From positions 1-55,135 of the forward strand of contig NZ_JABZEE010000009.1 in the NCBI RefSeq assembly GCF_013387495.1: a stretch of DNA of 55,135 nt, in the 5' to 3' direction. This DNA is from Streptomyces sp. PKU-EA00015 (GTDB taxonomy: Bacteria > Actinomycetota > Actinomycetes > Streptomycetales > Streptomycetaceae). The position numbers and the translations under genes are program-made. Positions 24,746 through 34,896 of the stretch are shown piece by piece (positions within the stretch are counted from its first letter, which is position 1; each line of letters opens with the position of its first letter). The notes below the pieces were generated by a model. The model was not told the origin of the DNA. It did no database searches and saw only the letters and a list, made by a program, of their open reading frames with translations.

Positions 24746-26364
24746 GCCCCACGCTCCAGCTCGCGGCGTCGAGCGCGACCACCGAGCACCGGCCGCTCAT
24801 CATCACCCTGTTCGCCGCTTTCGTCGTCGCCACCCTCTTCATCACGGTGTGGGCGGGCCGCCAGACCAAGGACGCCTCCGACTTCTACGCGGGCGGCCGC
24901 CAGTTCACCGGCTTCCAGAACGGCCTCGCCATCTCCGGCGACTACATGTCGGCCGCCTCGTTCCTCGGCATCGCCGGCGCCATCGCCCTCTTCGGCTACG
25001 ACGGGTTCCTCTACTCGATCGGCTTCCTGGTCGCCTGGCTCGTCGCCCTGCTGCTCGTCGCCGAACCGCTGCGCAACTCCGGGCGCTACACGATGGGCGA
25101 CGTCCTCGCCTACCGCATGCGCCAGCGCCCCGTGCGCACCGCGGCGGGCACGTCGACGATCGTCGTCTCGATCTTCTACCTGCTGGCGCAGATGGCGGGC
25201 GCGGGCGTCCTCGTCTCCCTGCTGCTCGGCATCACCAGCGACGGCGGGAAGATCGCCATCGTGGCCCTCGTCGGCCTGCTGATGATCGTGTACGTCACCA
25301 TCGGCGGCATGAAGGGCACCACCTGGGTGCAGATGGTCAAGGCCGTCCTGCTCATCGCGGGCACCCTGCTCATCACGTTCCTGGTGCTGCTCAAGTTCAA
25401 CTTCGACATCTCCGAACTGCTCGGCCAGGCGGCCGAGAAGAGCGGCAAGGGCGCGGCGTTCCTGGAACCCGGCCTCAAGTACGGCGTCACCGGGACGTCC
25501 AAGCTGGACTTCATCTCGCTCGGCATCGCGCTCGTCCTCGGCACCGCCGGCCTGCCGCACATCCTGATCCGCTTCTACACCGTGCCCACCGCCAAGGCCG
25601 CCCGTAAGTCCGTCAACTGGGCCATCGGCATCATCGGCGCCTTCTACCTGATGACCATCGCGCTCGGCTTCGGGGCGGCGGCGCTCGTCGGGCCGGAGGT
25701 GATCACCGCGTCCAACAAGGCGGGCAACACGGCGGCGCCCCTGCTGGCCCTGCACATCGGCGGTGTCGACTCGGCCGGCGGCGCGATCCTCCTCGCCGTG
25801 ATCTCCGCCGTCGCCTTCGCCACCATCCTGGCCGTGGTCGCGGGCCTCACCCTCGCCTCCTCGTCCTCCTTCGCGCACGACATCTACGCGAACGTGATCC
25901 GCAAGGGGCAGGCCACCGAGAAGGAGGAGGTCCGCGCGGCCCGCTGGGCGACCGTCGCCATCGGTATCGTGTCCATCGCGCTCGGCGCCCTCGCCCGCGA
26001 CCTGAACGTCGCCGGCCTGGTCGCCCTCGCCTTCGCGGTCGCCGCGTCCGCGAACCTGCCGACGATCCTCTACAGCCTGTTCTGGAAGAGGTTCACCACC
26101 CAGGGCGCCCTGTGGTCCATCTACGGCGGTCTGACGTCCTCGGTCGTCCTGGTGCTCTTCTCGCCGGTCGTCTCCGGCAAGCCCACCTCGATGTTCCCCG
26201 ACGCCGACTTCTCCTGGTTCCCGCTGGAGAACCCCGGCCTGATCTCCATCCCCGTCGGCTTCCTGCTCGGCTGGATCGGCTCCCTGCTGTCCAAGGAGGA
26301 GCCCGACAAGGGCAAGTACGCCGAGCTGGAGGTCAAGTCCCTCACCGGCGTCGGCGCCCACTGA
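24742..26364 (+). CDS. Cation:acetate symporter, SSS family (ActP-like)
   Basis: 540 residues with about 13 hydrophobic segments. Conserved stretches: [54 protein letters not shown] and [15 protein letters not shown]. These place it with solute:sodium symporters that import acetate, propionate or pyruvate. It overlaps the DUF485 gene by four bases and ends at a perfect 13-base hairpin, so the unit is bicistronic. Confidence 0.93.
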   Translation: MSPTLQLAASSATTEHRPLIITLFAAFVVATLFITVWAGRQTKDASDFYAGGRQFTGFQNGLAISGDYMSAASFLGIAGAIALFGYDGFLYSIGFLVAWLVALLLVAEPLRNSGRYTMGDVLAYRMRQRPVRTAAGTSTIVVSIFYLLAQMAGAGVLVSLLLGITSDGGKIAIVALVGLLMIVYVTIGGMKGTTWVQMVKAVLLIAGTLLITFLVLLKFNFDISELLGQAAEKSGKGAAFLEPGLKYGVTGTSKLDFISLGIALVLGTAGLPHILIRFYTVPTAKAARKSVNWAIGIIGAFYLMTIALGFGAAALVGPEVITASNKAGNTAAPLLALHIGGVDSAGGAILLAVISAVAFATILAVVAGLTLASSSSFAHDIYANVIRKGQATEKEEVRAARWATVAIGIVSIALGALARDLNVAGLVALAFAVAASANLPTILYSLFWKRFTTQGALWSIYGGLTSSVVLVLFSPVVSGKPTSMFPDADFSWFPLENPGLISIPVGFLLGWIGSLLSKEEPDKGKYAELEVKSLTGVGAH

Positions 26365-26390
26365 GTGAGCCCGCCGACACATCGCCGTAG

Positions 26391-26422
26391 CGGCCGCGTC
26401 GTAGAGTCCTACGACGCGGCCG
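26391..26422 (+). terminator. Perfect 13-bp hairpin after symporter gene
   Basis: CGGCCGCGTCGTA (26391-26403) and TACGACGCGGCCG (26410-26422) with a GAGTCC loop, 27 bases past the symporter stop. Confidence 0.85.
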
Positions 26423-26515
26423 TGCCGCGCCTCGTGCCAAATGGGCCACACGCGGTGTCGGTGCCCTGACGTAGGCTCGGAAGAGTCAGATCCGCGAATG
26501 GGGAGGGGGCCCACA

Positions 26516-27505
26516 GTGCTCATCGACACCTATGGCCGAGTGGCTACCGACCTGCGGGTTTCCTTGACCGACCGGTGCAACCTGCGATGTACGTACTGCA
26601 TGCCCGAAGAGGGCCTGCAGTGGCTGAAGAAGCCCGATCTGCTCACCGACGACGAGATCGTGCGCCTGATCCGCGTCGCCGTCACCGACCTCGGCATCAC
26701 CGAGGTCCGCTTCACCGGCGGTGAGCCCCTGCTGCGCCCCGGCCTCGTCGGCATCGTCGAGCGTGTCGCCGCCCTCGAGCCCCGCCCCAAGATGTCCCTC
26801 ACGACCAACGGCATCGGGCTCAAGCGCACCGCGGAGGCCCTCAAGACCGCCGGCCTCGACCGGGTCAACGTCTCCCTCGACACCCTGCGCCCCGACGTCT
26901 TCAAGGCACTCACCCGCCGCGACCGCCACCACGACGTGCTCGACGGCCTCGAGGCCGCACGCGCCGCCGGACTCACCCCGGTCAAGGTCAACGCGGTCCT
27001 CATGCCGGGGCTCAACGACGACGAGGCCCCCGACCTGCTCGCCTGGGCCGTCGAGAACGACTACGAGCTGCGGTTCATCGAGCAGATGCCGCTGGACGCC
27101 CAGCACGGCTGGAAGCGTGACGGGATGATCACGGCCGGTGACATCCTCGCCTCTCTGCGTACGCGCTTCTCGCTCACCCCCGAAGGGGACAGCGCCCGCG
27201 GCTCCGCGCCCGCGGAGCGATGGGTCGTCGACGGCGGATCGCACCGCGTCGGCGTCATCGCCTCCGTCACCCGCCCCTTCTGCCGGGCCTGCGACCGCAC
27301 CCGCCTCACCGCGGACGGCCAGGTGCGCACGTGCCTGTTCGCGACCGAGGAGACCGACCTGCGGGCGGCGCTGCGCTCGGACGCGCCGGACGAGGAGATC
27401 GCCCGGATATGGCGGCTGGCGATGTGGGGGAAGAAGGCCGGATCCGGTCTGGACGACCCCTCGTTCCTGCAGCCCGAGCGCCCCATGTCAGCGATCGGCG
27501 GCTGA
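26516..27505 (+). CDS. moaA: GTP 3',8-cyclase MoaA (molybdenum cofactor)
   Basis: Radical SAM enzyme for the first step of molybdopterin synthesis. The 329-residue protein has the N-terminal cluster ligands Cys21, Cys25 and Cys28 (DRCNLRCTYC), TGGEPLLR, and the second Fe-S site Cys256, Cys259 and Cys273 near the C-terminus. It ends in Gly-Gly, as MoaA should. GTG at 26516 is chosen because GGGAGGGGG ends six bases before it. No other moa genes are near. It overlaps the convergent small ORF by 18 bases. Confidence 0.96.
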   Translation: MLIDTYGRVATDLRVSLTDRCNLRCTYCMPEEGLQWLKKPDLLTDDEIVRLIRVAVTDLGITEVRFTGGEPLLRPGLVGIVERVAALEPRPKMSLTTNGIGLKRTAEALKTAGLDRVNVSLDTLRPDVFKALTRRDRHHDVLDGLEAARAAGLTPVKVNAVLMPGLNDDEAPDLLAWAVENDYELRFIEQMPLDAQHGWKRDGMITAGDILASLRTRFSLTPEGDSARGSAPAERWVVDGGSHRVGVIASVTRPFCRACDRTRLTADGQVRTCLFATEETDLRAALRSDAPDEEIARIWRLAMWGKKAGSGLDDPSFLQPERPMSAIGG

Positions 27506-27730
27506 TCCGCCCTCCGGTCGCTGCGTGCGCTCCCAGTCCTCCAGGGTCACGACATCCTTGAGGAATCCGCGTACGCCGAGGAACTGCGACAGGTGCTCCC
27601 TGTGCTCCTCGCAGGCCAGCCAGGTCTTGCGGCGCTCGGGGGTGTGCAGCTTCGGGTTGTTCCACGCGAGGACCCAGACGGCGTCGGCGCGGCAGCCCTT
27701 GGCGGAACAGATCGGGGTTTCGTCACTCAC
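27488..27730 (-). CDS. Conserved hypothetical protein, 80 residues
   Basis: Small soluble protein with CSAKGCRADAVWVLAWNNPK near the N-terminus and WLACEEHREHLSQFL in the middle. Cys8, Cys13 and the Cys-Glu-Glu-His group could bind one zinc. Streptomyces homologues have sometimes been labelled acetone carboxylase, which an 80-residue protein cannot be. The 3' end overlaps the moaA 3' end by 18 bases in convergent orientation. Function unknown. Confidence 0.78.
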   Translation of the reverse strand: MSDETPICSAKGCRADAVWVLAWNNPKLHTPERRKTWLACEEHREHLSQFLGVRGFLKDVVTLEDWERTQRPEGGSAADR

Positions 27731-27921
27731 CCGATCATTGTCCCCACATGGCGACGCCGGGCAGCCACGGGGGGAGCTGCCCGGCGTCGGTCCATCGCTC
27801 CGACGGGGGATGCGGAGCGCCTAGGCAGTATGTCATGGGTAACGGGCCGCCGTGCACAGGAACTTCATGATTGATCTGAGGTTTTCCTGAGGTTCGCGGA
27901 CCCCGTCGCGGACGGTCGTCA

Positions 27922-28326
27922 TCAGCCCTGTTCGGACATGGGGCGCTCCTGCGCGAAAGATCCGTCGGCCGTCGCGGAGTCCTCGGGTGCCGGCTCGATC
28001 ATGGGGTGCGACGGCGGGGGGACGAGCGTCGACGGCAGAGACGGCGCGTTCTCCCGGCCCGCATTGGCGATGACCACGGAGATGTACGGCAGGACAACGC
28101 CGAGCACCAGGGCGACGACGGCCACATGACGTTCCACGTTCCACAGGACCGCGGCCAGGATCACCGACACCGTGCGCACGGACATCGAGATCACGTAGCG
28201 CCGCTGCCGACCGCGGACATCGTCGGCGAGCCCCTGCCGGGCCCCCGTGATCCGGAAGACCTCCGTGCCGCCCCGCCTGCGCATCTGCTCCACCACCCGA
28301 ATCCCGCGCCGGACGATCCCGGACAT
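27922..28326 (-). CDS. DUF3099 family membrane protein
   Basis: 134 residues. GTEVFRITGARQGLADDVRG is followed by two membrane spans (about 47-64 and 68-88) and a Pro-rich polar tail. This fits the actinobacterial DUF3099 family. Start uncertain: ATG 28326 gives 134 residues; ATG 28284 has GGAG three bases upstream and would remove 14 residues. Unknown function. Confidence 0.83.
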   Translation of the reverse strand: MSGIVRRGIRVVEQMRRRGGTEVFRITGARQGLADDVRGRQRRYVISMSVRTVSVILAAVLWNVERHVAVVALVLGVVLPYISVVIANAGRENAPSLPSTLVPPPSHPMIEPAPEDSATADGSFAQERPMSEQG

Positions 28327-28507
28327 CCCGCGCTGACCCCATCAACGGTACGCCGCGACTGCGCCGCCTTCGAGAGCGGGTCGCCGCCGGTTTGCGTGCC
28401 CTGTCTGCGCCGGGACGCGTATGGGTGTCTCCGACATGCGCCGTACGGCCCGCGGGCCGAGACTGGCAGGCATAACTGCTCGTTGGGAGCCGTACAAGGA
28501 GGCAGCC

Positions 28508-28786
28508 ATGGGCTGGTTGTGGGCGATCATCGTGGGATTCGTGCTCGGCCTGATCGCGAAGGCGGTCATCCCGGGCAAGCAGCACAGTCCTCTCTGGCTG
28601 ACCACCATCTTCGGCATCATCGGAGCGGTCATCGGCAACGCCCTCGCCCGGGGCTTCGGCATCCAGGAGACCCCTGGCATCGACTGGGGCCGGCACGCAC
28701 TTCAGCTCGCGGCGGCCATCGTCATCGTGTTCCTGGGCGACATGGCGTACACCTCGGCCCGCGGCGGCAGGAAACGGCGCGCGTGA
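28508..28786 (+). CDS. GlsB/YeaQ/YmgE family stress membrane protein
   Basis: 92 residues with three hydrophobic segments and the family pattern WLWAIIVGFVLGLIAKAV, then PLWLTTIFGIIGAVIGNALA. ATG at 28508 has AAGGAGG six bases upstream. GlsB-type proteins are induced by general stress in Gram-positives; nothing shows the regulator here. It is convergent with tyrS across a hairpin. Confidence 0.9.
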   Translation: MGWLWAIIVGFVLGLIAKAVIPGKQHSPLWLTTIFGIIGAVIGNALARGFGIQETPGIDWGRHALQLAAAIVIVFLGDMAYTSARGGRKRRA

Positions 28787-28832
28787 CGGGCCGACGTCGC
28801 AACGGGACGACGGCGTAACCGGACCCACGGAC

Positions 28833-28882
28833 GACGACGGCGGCCGGGCCGGGCACAGAGCCGCCCGGCCACCGCCGTCGTC
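28833..28882. terminator. Bidirectional hairpin between glsB-like gene and tyrS
   Basis: GACGACGGCGG-CCGGGC (28833-28849) faces GCCCGG (28863-28868) and CCGCCGTCGTC (28872-28882), a long stem with one small bulge. It serves both convergent genes. Confidence 0.8.
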
Positions 28883-28894
28883 CGTCCTGCCCGG

Positions 28895-30163
28895 TCAGCC
28901 CGCCGTGACCTCGACCGCGGCCAGGTTCTTCTTGCCGCGGCGCAGCACCAGCCAGCGCCCGTGCAGCAGCTCCTCCGGCGTCGCCACGGCGTCCTCGGCG
29001 GTGACCTTCACGTTGTTCACGTAGGCGCCGCCCTCCTTCACCGTGCGCCGGGCGGCCGACTTGCTGGCGACCAGGCCCACCTCGGCGAACAGGTCGACGA
29101 CCGGGGCGAGCTCGGTGACCCGCGCCTGAGGCAGCTCCGACAGCGCCGCCCGCAGCGTCGGCTCGTCGAGCTCGGCGAGCTCGCCCTGTCCGAACAGCGC
29201 CTTGGACGCGTTGATCACCGCTGCGCACTGGTCGGCTCCGTGCACCAGGGTCGTCAGCTCCTCGGCCAGCGCTCGCTGCGCGGCACGGGCCTGCGGACGC
29301 TCCGCGGTCTGCTTCTCCAGCTCCTCGAGCTCCTCGCGGCTCTTGAAGCTGAGGACGCGCAGGTACCGGTTGATGTCCCGGTCGTCCGTGTTCAGCCAGA
29401 ACTGGTAGAACGCGTACGGCGTGGTCATCTCCGGGTCGAGCCAGAGCGTGCCGGTCTCCGACTTGCCGAACTTGGTGCCGTCCGCCTTGGTCATCAGCGG
29501 GGTGGCCAGCGCGTGCACCTCGGCGTCGGGCTCCAGGCGGTGGATCAGGTCCAGGCCCGCCGTGAGGTTGCCCCACTGGTCGCTGCCGCCCTGCTGCAGG
29601 GTGCAGCCGTACCGCCGGTACAGCTCCAGGAAGTCCATGCCCTGCAGTAGCTGGTAGCTGAACTCCGTGTAGCTGATGCCCTGTTCGGACTCCAGACGCC
29701 GGGCGACGGAGTCCTTGGTGAGCATCTTGTTGACGCGGAAGTGCTTGCCGATGTCCCGCAGGAACTCGATCGCGGACATGCCCGCGGTCCAGTCCAGGTT
29801 GTTCACCATGATCGCGGCGTTGTCGCCCTCGAAGGAGAGGTACGGCTCGATCTGCGCACGCAGCCGGTTCACCCACTGCGCGATCGTCTCCGGATCGTTC
29901 AGCGTGCGCTCCGCGGTAGGCCGCGGGTCACCGATCTGACCCGTGGCCCCGCCCACCAGCGCCAGCGGCCGGTGCCCGGCCAGCTGGAGCCGGCGCACGG
30001 TGAGCACCTGCACCAGGTGCCCGACGTGGAGGCTCGCCGCGGTCGGGTCGAAGCCGCAATAGAAGGTGACGGGACCGTCCGCGAGCGCCTTGCGCAAAGC
30101 GTCCTCGTCAGTGGACTGGGCGATCAGCCCGCGCCACTTCAGCTCGTCGACGATGTCCGTCAC
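28895..30163 (-). CDS. tyrS: Tyrosyl-tRNA synthetase
   Basis: Class I aminoacyl-tRNA synthetase charging tRNA-Tyr. 422 residues. The HIGH-like motif is [10 protein letters not shown], the KMSKS-like motif is TKFGKSETG, the tyrosine site includes [14 protein letters not shown] and QGGSDQWGN, and an S4 RNA-binding domain closes the protein ([16 protein letters not shown]). GTG start with GGAAGA upstream. Single gene, about 55 bases after the TldE gene end in the opposite spacing. No T-box is seen upstream. Confidence 0.97.
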   Translation of the reverse strand: MTDIVDELKWRGLIAQSTDEDALRKALADGPVTFYCGFDPTAASLHVGHLVQVLTVRRLQLAGHRPLALVGGATGQIGDPRPTAERTLNDPETIAQWVNRLRAQIEPYLSFEGDNAAIMVNNLDWTAGMSAIEFLRDIGKHFRVNKMLTKDSVARRLESEQGISYTEFSYQLLQGMDFLELYRRYGCTLQQGGSDQWGNLTAGLDLIHRLEPDAEVHALATPLMTKADGTKFGKSETGTLWLDPEMTTPYAFYQFWLNTDDRDINRYLRVLSFKSREELEELEKQTAERPQARAAQRALAEELTTLVHGADQCAAVINASKALFGQGELAELDEPTLRAALSELPQARVTELAPVVDLFAEVGLVASKSAARRTVKEGGAYVNNVKVTAEDAVATPEELLHGRWLVLRRGKKNLAAVEVTAG

Positions 30164-30217
30164 GGTTCTTCCGTCTCCTCGTACGTGAATGGATCGGTGG
30201 GAGCCAGTCTAGGCCGG

Positions 30218-31615
30218 TCACACGCCCCGGCTGACCGAGCTCATGTTGAAGTCCGGCACCCGCAGCGCCGGCATGGCGGCCCGGGTGAACCAATCGCCCC
30301 ACTCGCGCGGCAGCGTCTTCTCCGTCCGGCCGGCCTCCGTCGCGCGCCCCAGCAGGTCGACGGGCGACTCGTTGAAGCGGAAGTTGTTCACCTCGCCCAC
30401 GACTTCGCCCTTCTCCACCAGGTACACGCCGTCCCTGGTCAGGCCGGTCAGCAGCAGCGTCGCGGGGTCGACCTCGCGGATGTACCAGAGGCAGGTCAGC
30501 AGCAGACCGCGCTCGGTCGCCGACACCATCTCCGCGAGGGACCGCTCGCCGCCCGCGTCCAGGATCAGGTTGTCCGTCCCCGGCGCGACCGGCAGCCCGG
30601 TCAGGCCGGCGCTGTGCCGGGTCGTGATCAGGTGTTCCAGCTTCCCGTCACGCACCCAGTCCGTCGGCGACAGCGGCAGACCGTTGTCGAACACCGAGGC
30701 GTCGTCGCCGGACGAGTGCGCGATCACGAAGGGCGCCGCCTCCAGCCCGGGCTCGTGCGGATCGCTGCGCAGCGTCATCGGCAGCGAGGACAGCGCTTCG
30801 CCGATACGGGTGCCGCCGCCGGGCTTGGAGAAGACCGTACGGCCCTCCGCCGCGTCCCGGCCCGTCGACGACCACATCTGGTAGATCAGCAGATCGGCCA
30901 CGGCGGTCGGCGGCAGCAGCGTCTCGTAGCGGCCGGCCGGCAGGTCGAAGCGGCGCTCCGCCCAGCCCAGCCGCTCCGCCAGCCCGGCGTCCAGCGCCGC
31001 CGGGTCCACGTCCTTGAAGTCCCGCGTGGAACGGCCCTCCCAGGCCGAGCGCATCCGGTCGGGCGACTTGGCGTTGAGCTCCAGCGTGCCGGTCGGCTGG
31101 TCGTGGCGCAGCCGCAGCCCCGTCGACGTGCCGAGGTACGTCGAGGTGAGCTCGTGGTTGGCGAAGCCGTACAGTTCCCGCCCGCCCGCGCGAGCCCGGG
31201 CGAACGCCTCGCCGAGCGCCGGTGCGAAGTCCGCGAACACCGCCGACGACGTCTCCGCCGGCGCGTCCGTGAAGTCGGGGGAGGCGGCCACGCCCTCGAC
31301 CAGCGGCCTGGCGTCCTCGGCCGGCCCGGCGGACCGCGCGGCGTCCTCCGCGGCGCGCACCAGCCGCTCCAGGTCGTCGGCGGTCACGGCGGACTGCGAG
31401 ACCACGCCGGACGCCGTGCCCTCGGAGCCGTCGACCGTGGCGACGACGGTGAGGGTACGGCCGCGGGTCACGCCGTTGGTGGTCAGCGCGTTGCCGGCCC
31501 AGCGAAGATTCGCCGAGGAGTGCTCGTCGGCGATGACGACGCAACCGTCGGCCGTCGACAGCTCCAGCGCCCGCTCGACGATCTCGTGCGGCGGGGTCAC
31601 GTGACTCTGCGACAT
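30218..31615 (-). CDS. tldE: TldE/PmbA-type metallopeptidase subunit
   Basis: 465 residues of the TldD/PmbA family, lacking the HExxxH zinc motif, which marks it as the non-catalytic TldE partner. Family features: RGRTLTVVATVDGSEGTASG, FSKPGGGTRIGEAL, and the C-terminal YLVEKGEVVGEVNNFRFNES. TldD/TldE heterodimers cleave unfolded peptides and mature some RiPPs. The start ATG shares one base with the TldD stop (TGATG), so the subunits are coupled in translation. Confidence 0.93.
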   Translation of the reverse strand: MSQSHVTPPHEIVERALELSTADGCVVIADEHSSANLRWAGNALTTNGVTRGRTLTVVATVDGSEGTASGVVSQSAVTADDLERLVRAAEDAARSAGPAEDARPLVEGVAASPDFTDAPAETSSAVFADFAPALGEAFARARAGGRELYGFANHELTSTYLGTSTGLRLRHDQPTGTLELNAKSPDRMRSAWEGRSTRDFKDVDPAALDAGLAERLGWAERRFDLPAGRYETLLPPTAVADLLIYQMWSSTGRDAAEGRTVFSKPGGGTRIGEALSSLPMTLRSDPHEPGLEAAPFVIAHSSGDDASVFDNGLPLSPTDWVRDGKLEHLITTRHSAGLTGLPVAPGTDNLILDAGGERSLAEMVSATERGLLLTCLWYIREVDPATLLLTGLTRDGVYLVEKGEVVGEVNNFRFNESPVDLLGRATEAGRTEKTLPREWGDWFTRAAMPALRVPDFNMSSVSRGV

Positions 31616-33138
31616 CAGCGTCCTGCCTCCTGCGTCGTGTTCAGAATGTTGACGCCCCTGAAGAGGGCGGAGGGGCAGCCGTGGGAGACCGCAGCTACCT
31701 GGCCCGGCTGGGCCTTGCCGCAGTTGAAGGCGCCGCCCAGCACGTACGTCTGCGGCCCGCCGACCTGCTCCATCGAGCCCCAGAACTCGGTCGTCGTCGC
31801 CTGGTAGGCGACGTCCCTCAGCTGACCGGCCAGTCGGCCGTTCTCGATGCGGAAGAACCGCTGACCGGTGAACTGGAAGTTGTAGCGCTGCATGTCGATC
31901 GACCACGACCGGTCGCCGACCACGTAGATCCCGTGCTCCACCCCGCCGATCAGGTCCTCCGTCGACAGACCTCCCGGGTCCGGCTTGAGGGACACGTTCG
32001 CCATCCGCTGCACCGGCACATGGGCGGGCGAGTCGGCGAAGGCGCAGCCGTTGGAGCGGCCGAGGCCCGTCAGCTTCGCGATGCGCCGGTCCAGCTGGTA
32101 GCCCACCAGCGTGCCGTCCCTGACCAGGTCCCAGCTCTGCGCCTCGACGCCCTCGTCGTCGTACCCGATCGTCGCCAGCCCGTGCTCGGCGGTCCGGTCA
32201 CCGGTCACGTTCATCACGGAGGAGCCGTACGCCAGCTTCCCGAGCTGGTCGAAGGTCGCGAACGACGTCCCCGCGTAGGCCGCCTCGTAGCCGAGCGCGC
32301 GGTCCAGCTCCGTGGCGTGGCCGATCGACTCGTGGATCGTCAGCCACAGGTTCGACGGGTCGACGACCAGGTCGTAGCGCCCGGCCTCGACGCTCGGCGC
32401 GCGCATCTTCTCGGCGAGCAGCTCCGGGATGCGCTCCAGCTCCGAGTCCCAGTCCCAGCCGGTCCCGGTCAGGTACTCCCAGCCGCGTCCCACGGGCGGC
32501 GCGATGGTGCGCATGGAGTCGAACTCGCCGGTCGTCTCGTCGACGGCGACGGCCGTGAGCTGCGGGTGCAGCCGTACCCGTTGCTGCGTGGTGACCGTCC
32601 CCGCGGTGTCCGCGTAGAACTTGTTCTCCTGCACGGTCAGCAGCGAGGCGTCCACATGCGCCACACCCGCCGCCCGCAGCAGCCGGGAGCTCCAGTCGGC
32701 GAGCAGCGCGCTCTTGTCCTCGCCCGGCACGTCGAAGGGGTTGACCTCGTACGAGGAGACCCAGGTCTTCTCCGCGTGCACCGGCTCGTCCGCCAGCTCC
32801 ACGCTTTCGTCCGAGCCCGCCGCCGCGATCACCTTCGCGGACAGCTTCGCCATGGCCACCGCCTGCCCGGCCACCCTGGCCGCGGCGTCCATGGTCATGT
32901 CGACACCGGAGGCGAACCCCCAGGCGCCGCCGTGCACCACCCGCACCGCGTACCCGAGGTCCGTGGAGTCGGACGATCCGGCGGGTTTGGCGTCCCGCAG
33001 CCGCCACGAGGCGCTGCGGACGCGCTCCAGGCGGAAGTCGGCGTGCTCGGCGCCGAGCGCACGCGCCCGGGCGAGCGCCGCGTCGGCGAGCGCCCGCAGC
33101 GGCAGCGCCGTGAAGGCCGCGTCGATGGAATGAGGCAC
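31615..33138 (-). CDS. tldD: TldD family metalloprotease, catalytic subunit
   Basis: 507 residues. The zinc motif is HESIGHATELDRALG (H-E-x-x-x-H), and the C-terminus carries FRIENGRLAGQLRDVAYQA. GTG at 33138 is chosen because CAGGAGA lies six bases upstream; the frame remains open to 33177 but that ATG has no Shine-Dalgarno sequence. First gene of the tldD-tldE pair. No RiPP precursor gene is visible nearby, so general peptide turnover is more likely than dedicated maturation. Confidence 0.93.
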   Translation of the reverse strand: MPHSIDAAFTALPLRALADAALARARALGAEHADFRLERVRSASWRLRDAKPAGSSDSTDLGYAVRVVHGGAWGFASGVDMTMDAAARVAGQAVAMAKLSAKVIAAAGSDESVELADEPVHAEKTWVSSYEVNPFDVPGEDKSALLADWSSRLLRAAGVAHVDASLLTVQENKFYADTAGTVTTQQRVRLHPQLTAVAVDETTGEFDSMRTIAPPVGRGWEYLTGTGWDWDSELERIPELLAEKMRAPSVEAGRYDLVVDPSNLWLTIHESIGHATELDRALGYEAAYAGTSFATFDQLGKLAYGSSVMNVTGDRTAEHGLATIGYDDEGVEAQSWDLVRDGTLVGYQLDRRIAKLTGLGRSNGCAFADSPAHVPVQRMANVSLKPDPGGLSTEDLIGGVEHGIYVVGDRSWSIDMQRYNFQFTGQRFFRIENGRLAGQLRDVAYQATTTEFWGSMEQVGGPQTYVLGGAFNCGKAQPGQVAAVSHGCPSALFRGVNILNTTQEAGR

Positions 33139-33385
33139 GGATGTCTCCTGTCGTCGAGACGTGGTCGCCCCGATCATGTCGCGCCGGACGGGCCCCTCGC
33201 CAGCCAGTTCGGAGGGACGGTGGCTCCCTGCCGTCGAGGGGACTTTGCGCGGGGGCTTTGCGCGGACTTTCTGTAGGGATCCGACAGCGACGGGTGGAAG
33301 GCGCTGTCAGGCCCCGATTCTCCGTACGCCGTGCCGTACCGATAGTTTGCAGACGTACCAGACCGCATAGGGAAAGGGTGATCCG

Positions 33386-34105
33386 TTGAGCCGCTCGGTT
33401 CTCGTCACCGGAGGAAACCGGGGCATTGGCCTCGCCATCGCCCGCGCGTTCGCCGAGAGCGGCGACAACGTGGCGATCACCTACCGCTCGGGGGAGCCCC
33501 CGGCCGCCCTGGCGGAGCTGGGCTGCCTGGCGGTCAAGTGCGACATCACCGACGCCGAGCAGGTGGAGCAGGCGTACAAGGAGATCGAGGAGAAGCACGG
33601 TCCCGTCGAGGTGCTGGTCGCCAACGCCGGTATCACCAAGGACCAGCTGCTGATGCGCATGTCGGAGGAGGACTTCACCTCCGTCCTCGACACCAACCTC
33701 ACCGGCACCTTCCGCGTCGTGAAGCGTGCCAACCGCGGCATGCTCCGCGCCAAGAGGGGCCGCGTCGTCCTGATCTCCTCCGTCGTGGGGCTGCTGGGCT
33801 CCGCCGGGCAGGCCAACTACGCGGCCTCCAAGGCCGGTCTCGTGGGCTTCGCCCGCTCCCTCGCGCGTGAGCTCGGCTCGCGCAACATCACTTTCAACGT
33901 CGTCGCGCCCGGCTTTGTCGACACCGACATGACCCAGGCGCTCACGGACGAGCAGCGCGCCGGGATCGTCTCCCAGGTACCCCTCGGCCGTTACGCGCAG
34001 CCGGAGGAGATCGCGGCCACCGTGCGCTTCCTCGCCTCCGACGACGCCTCGTACATCACTGGAGCCGTCATTCCCGTCGACGGCGGATTGGGCATGGGTC
34101 ACTGA
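33386..34105 (+). CDS. fabG: 3-oxoacyl-ACP reductase FabG
   Basis: NADPH-dependent reduction of 3-oxoacyl-ACP in fatty-acid elongation. 239 residues: VTGGNRGIGLAIA for cofactor binding, NAGITKDQLLMRM, Ser in ISSVVG, and the catalytic YAASKAG. The frame starts with TTG at 33386, with GGGAAAGGG upstream, and there is no other sensible start. The FabI gene begins four bases after the stop. From memory this equals the SCO1815-SCO1814 pair of S. coelicolor. Confidence 0.95.
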   Translation: MSRSVLVTGGNRGIGLAIARAFAESGDNVAITYRSGEPPAALAELGCLAVKCDITDAEQVEQAYKEIEEKHGPVEVLVANAGITKDQLLMRMSEEDFTSVLDTNLTGTFRVVKRANRGMLRAKRGRVVLISSVVGLLGSAGQANYAASKAGLVGFARSLARELGSRNITFNVVAPGFVDTDMTQALTDEQRAGIVSQVPLGRYAQPEEIAATVRFLASDDASYITGAVIPVDGGLGMGH

Positions 34106-34109
34106 TCAC

Positions 34110-34877
34110 ATGAGCGGAATTCTCGAGGGCAAGCGCGTCCTGATCACCGGTGTGCTGATGGAGTCCTCCATCGCCTTCCACACCGCGAAGGTGGCCCAGG
34201 AGCAGGGCGCCGAGATCATCCTCACGGCCTTCCCGCGGCCCACCCTGACCGAGCGCATCGCCAAGAAGCTGCCGAAGCCGGCCAAGGTCATCGAGCTCGA
34301 CGTCACCAACGACGAGCACCTGGCCCGCGTCGAGGACGTGGTGCGCGAGGAGCTCGGCGGCCTCGACGGCGTCGTCCACTCCATCGGCTTCGCCCCGCAG
34401 GACGCGCTCGGCGGCAACTTCCTCAACACGCCGTTCGAGTCCGTGTCGACCGCGATGCACGTCTCGGCGTTCTCGCTGAAGTCGCTGACGATGGCCTGCC
34501 TGCCGCTGATGCAGAACGGCGGCTCGGTCGTCGGCCTGACCTTCGACGCGCAGTTCGCCTGGCCGCAGTACGACTGGATGGGTCCGGCCAAGGCCGCGCT
34601 GGAGGCCACCAGCCGCTACCTCGCCCGTGACCTGGGCAAGCAGAACGTGCGCTGCAACCTGATCTCGGCGGGCCCGCTCGGCTCGATGGCCGCCAAGTCC
34701 ATCCCGGGCTTCTCGGACCTCGCGAAGGTCTGGGACGAGCGCTCCCCACTCCAGTGGGACATGGCCGACCCCGAGCCGGCCGGCCGCGGTGTCGTCGCCC
34801 TGCTCTCGGACTTCTTCCCGAAGACCACCGGTGAGATCGTCCACGTCGACGGCGGCGTGCACATCATGGGCGCCTGA
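34110..34877 (+). CDS. fabI: NADH-dependent enoyl-ACP reductase FabI/InhA
   Basis: Last reduction of the fatty-acid elongation cycle. 255 residues with the divergent enoyl-reductase SDR pattern: GKRVLITGVLMESSIAFH at the nucleotide site, HSIGFAPQDALGG, and YDWMGPAKAALE with Tyr and Lys spaced Y-x6-K, as in InhA. C-terminus EIVHVDGGVHIMGA. Co-transcribed with fabG and followed by a strong hairpin. Target class of triclosan and isoniazid-type inhibitors. Confidence 0.96.
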   Translation: MSGILEGKRVLITGVLMESSIAFHTAKVAQEQGAEIILTAFPRPTLTERIAKKLPKPAKVIELDVTNDEHLARVEDVVREELGGLDGVVHSIGFAPQDALGGNFLNTPFESVSTAMHVSAFSLKSLTMACLPLMQNGGSVVGLTFDAQFAWPQYDWMGPAKAALEATSRYLARDLGKQNVRCNLISAGPLGSMAAKSIPGFSDLAKVWDERSPLQWDMADPEPAGRGVVALLSDFFPKTTGEIVHVDGGVHIMGA

Positions 34878-34896
34878 CCAGGCACGACGTACAAGA

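Noticed and set aside
24670..26529. 619-residue minus-strand open frame over the symporter gene
   Set aside because: Antisense shadow; highly polar low-complexity product, no ribosome site.
27488..27730. Acetone carboxylase label for the 80-residue protein
   Set aside because: The real enzyme subunits are far larger; only a possible zinc site is visible.
30164..30217. T-box leader for tyrS
   Set aside because: The space to the neighbouring gene is only about 54 bases and has no T-box sequence.
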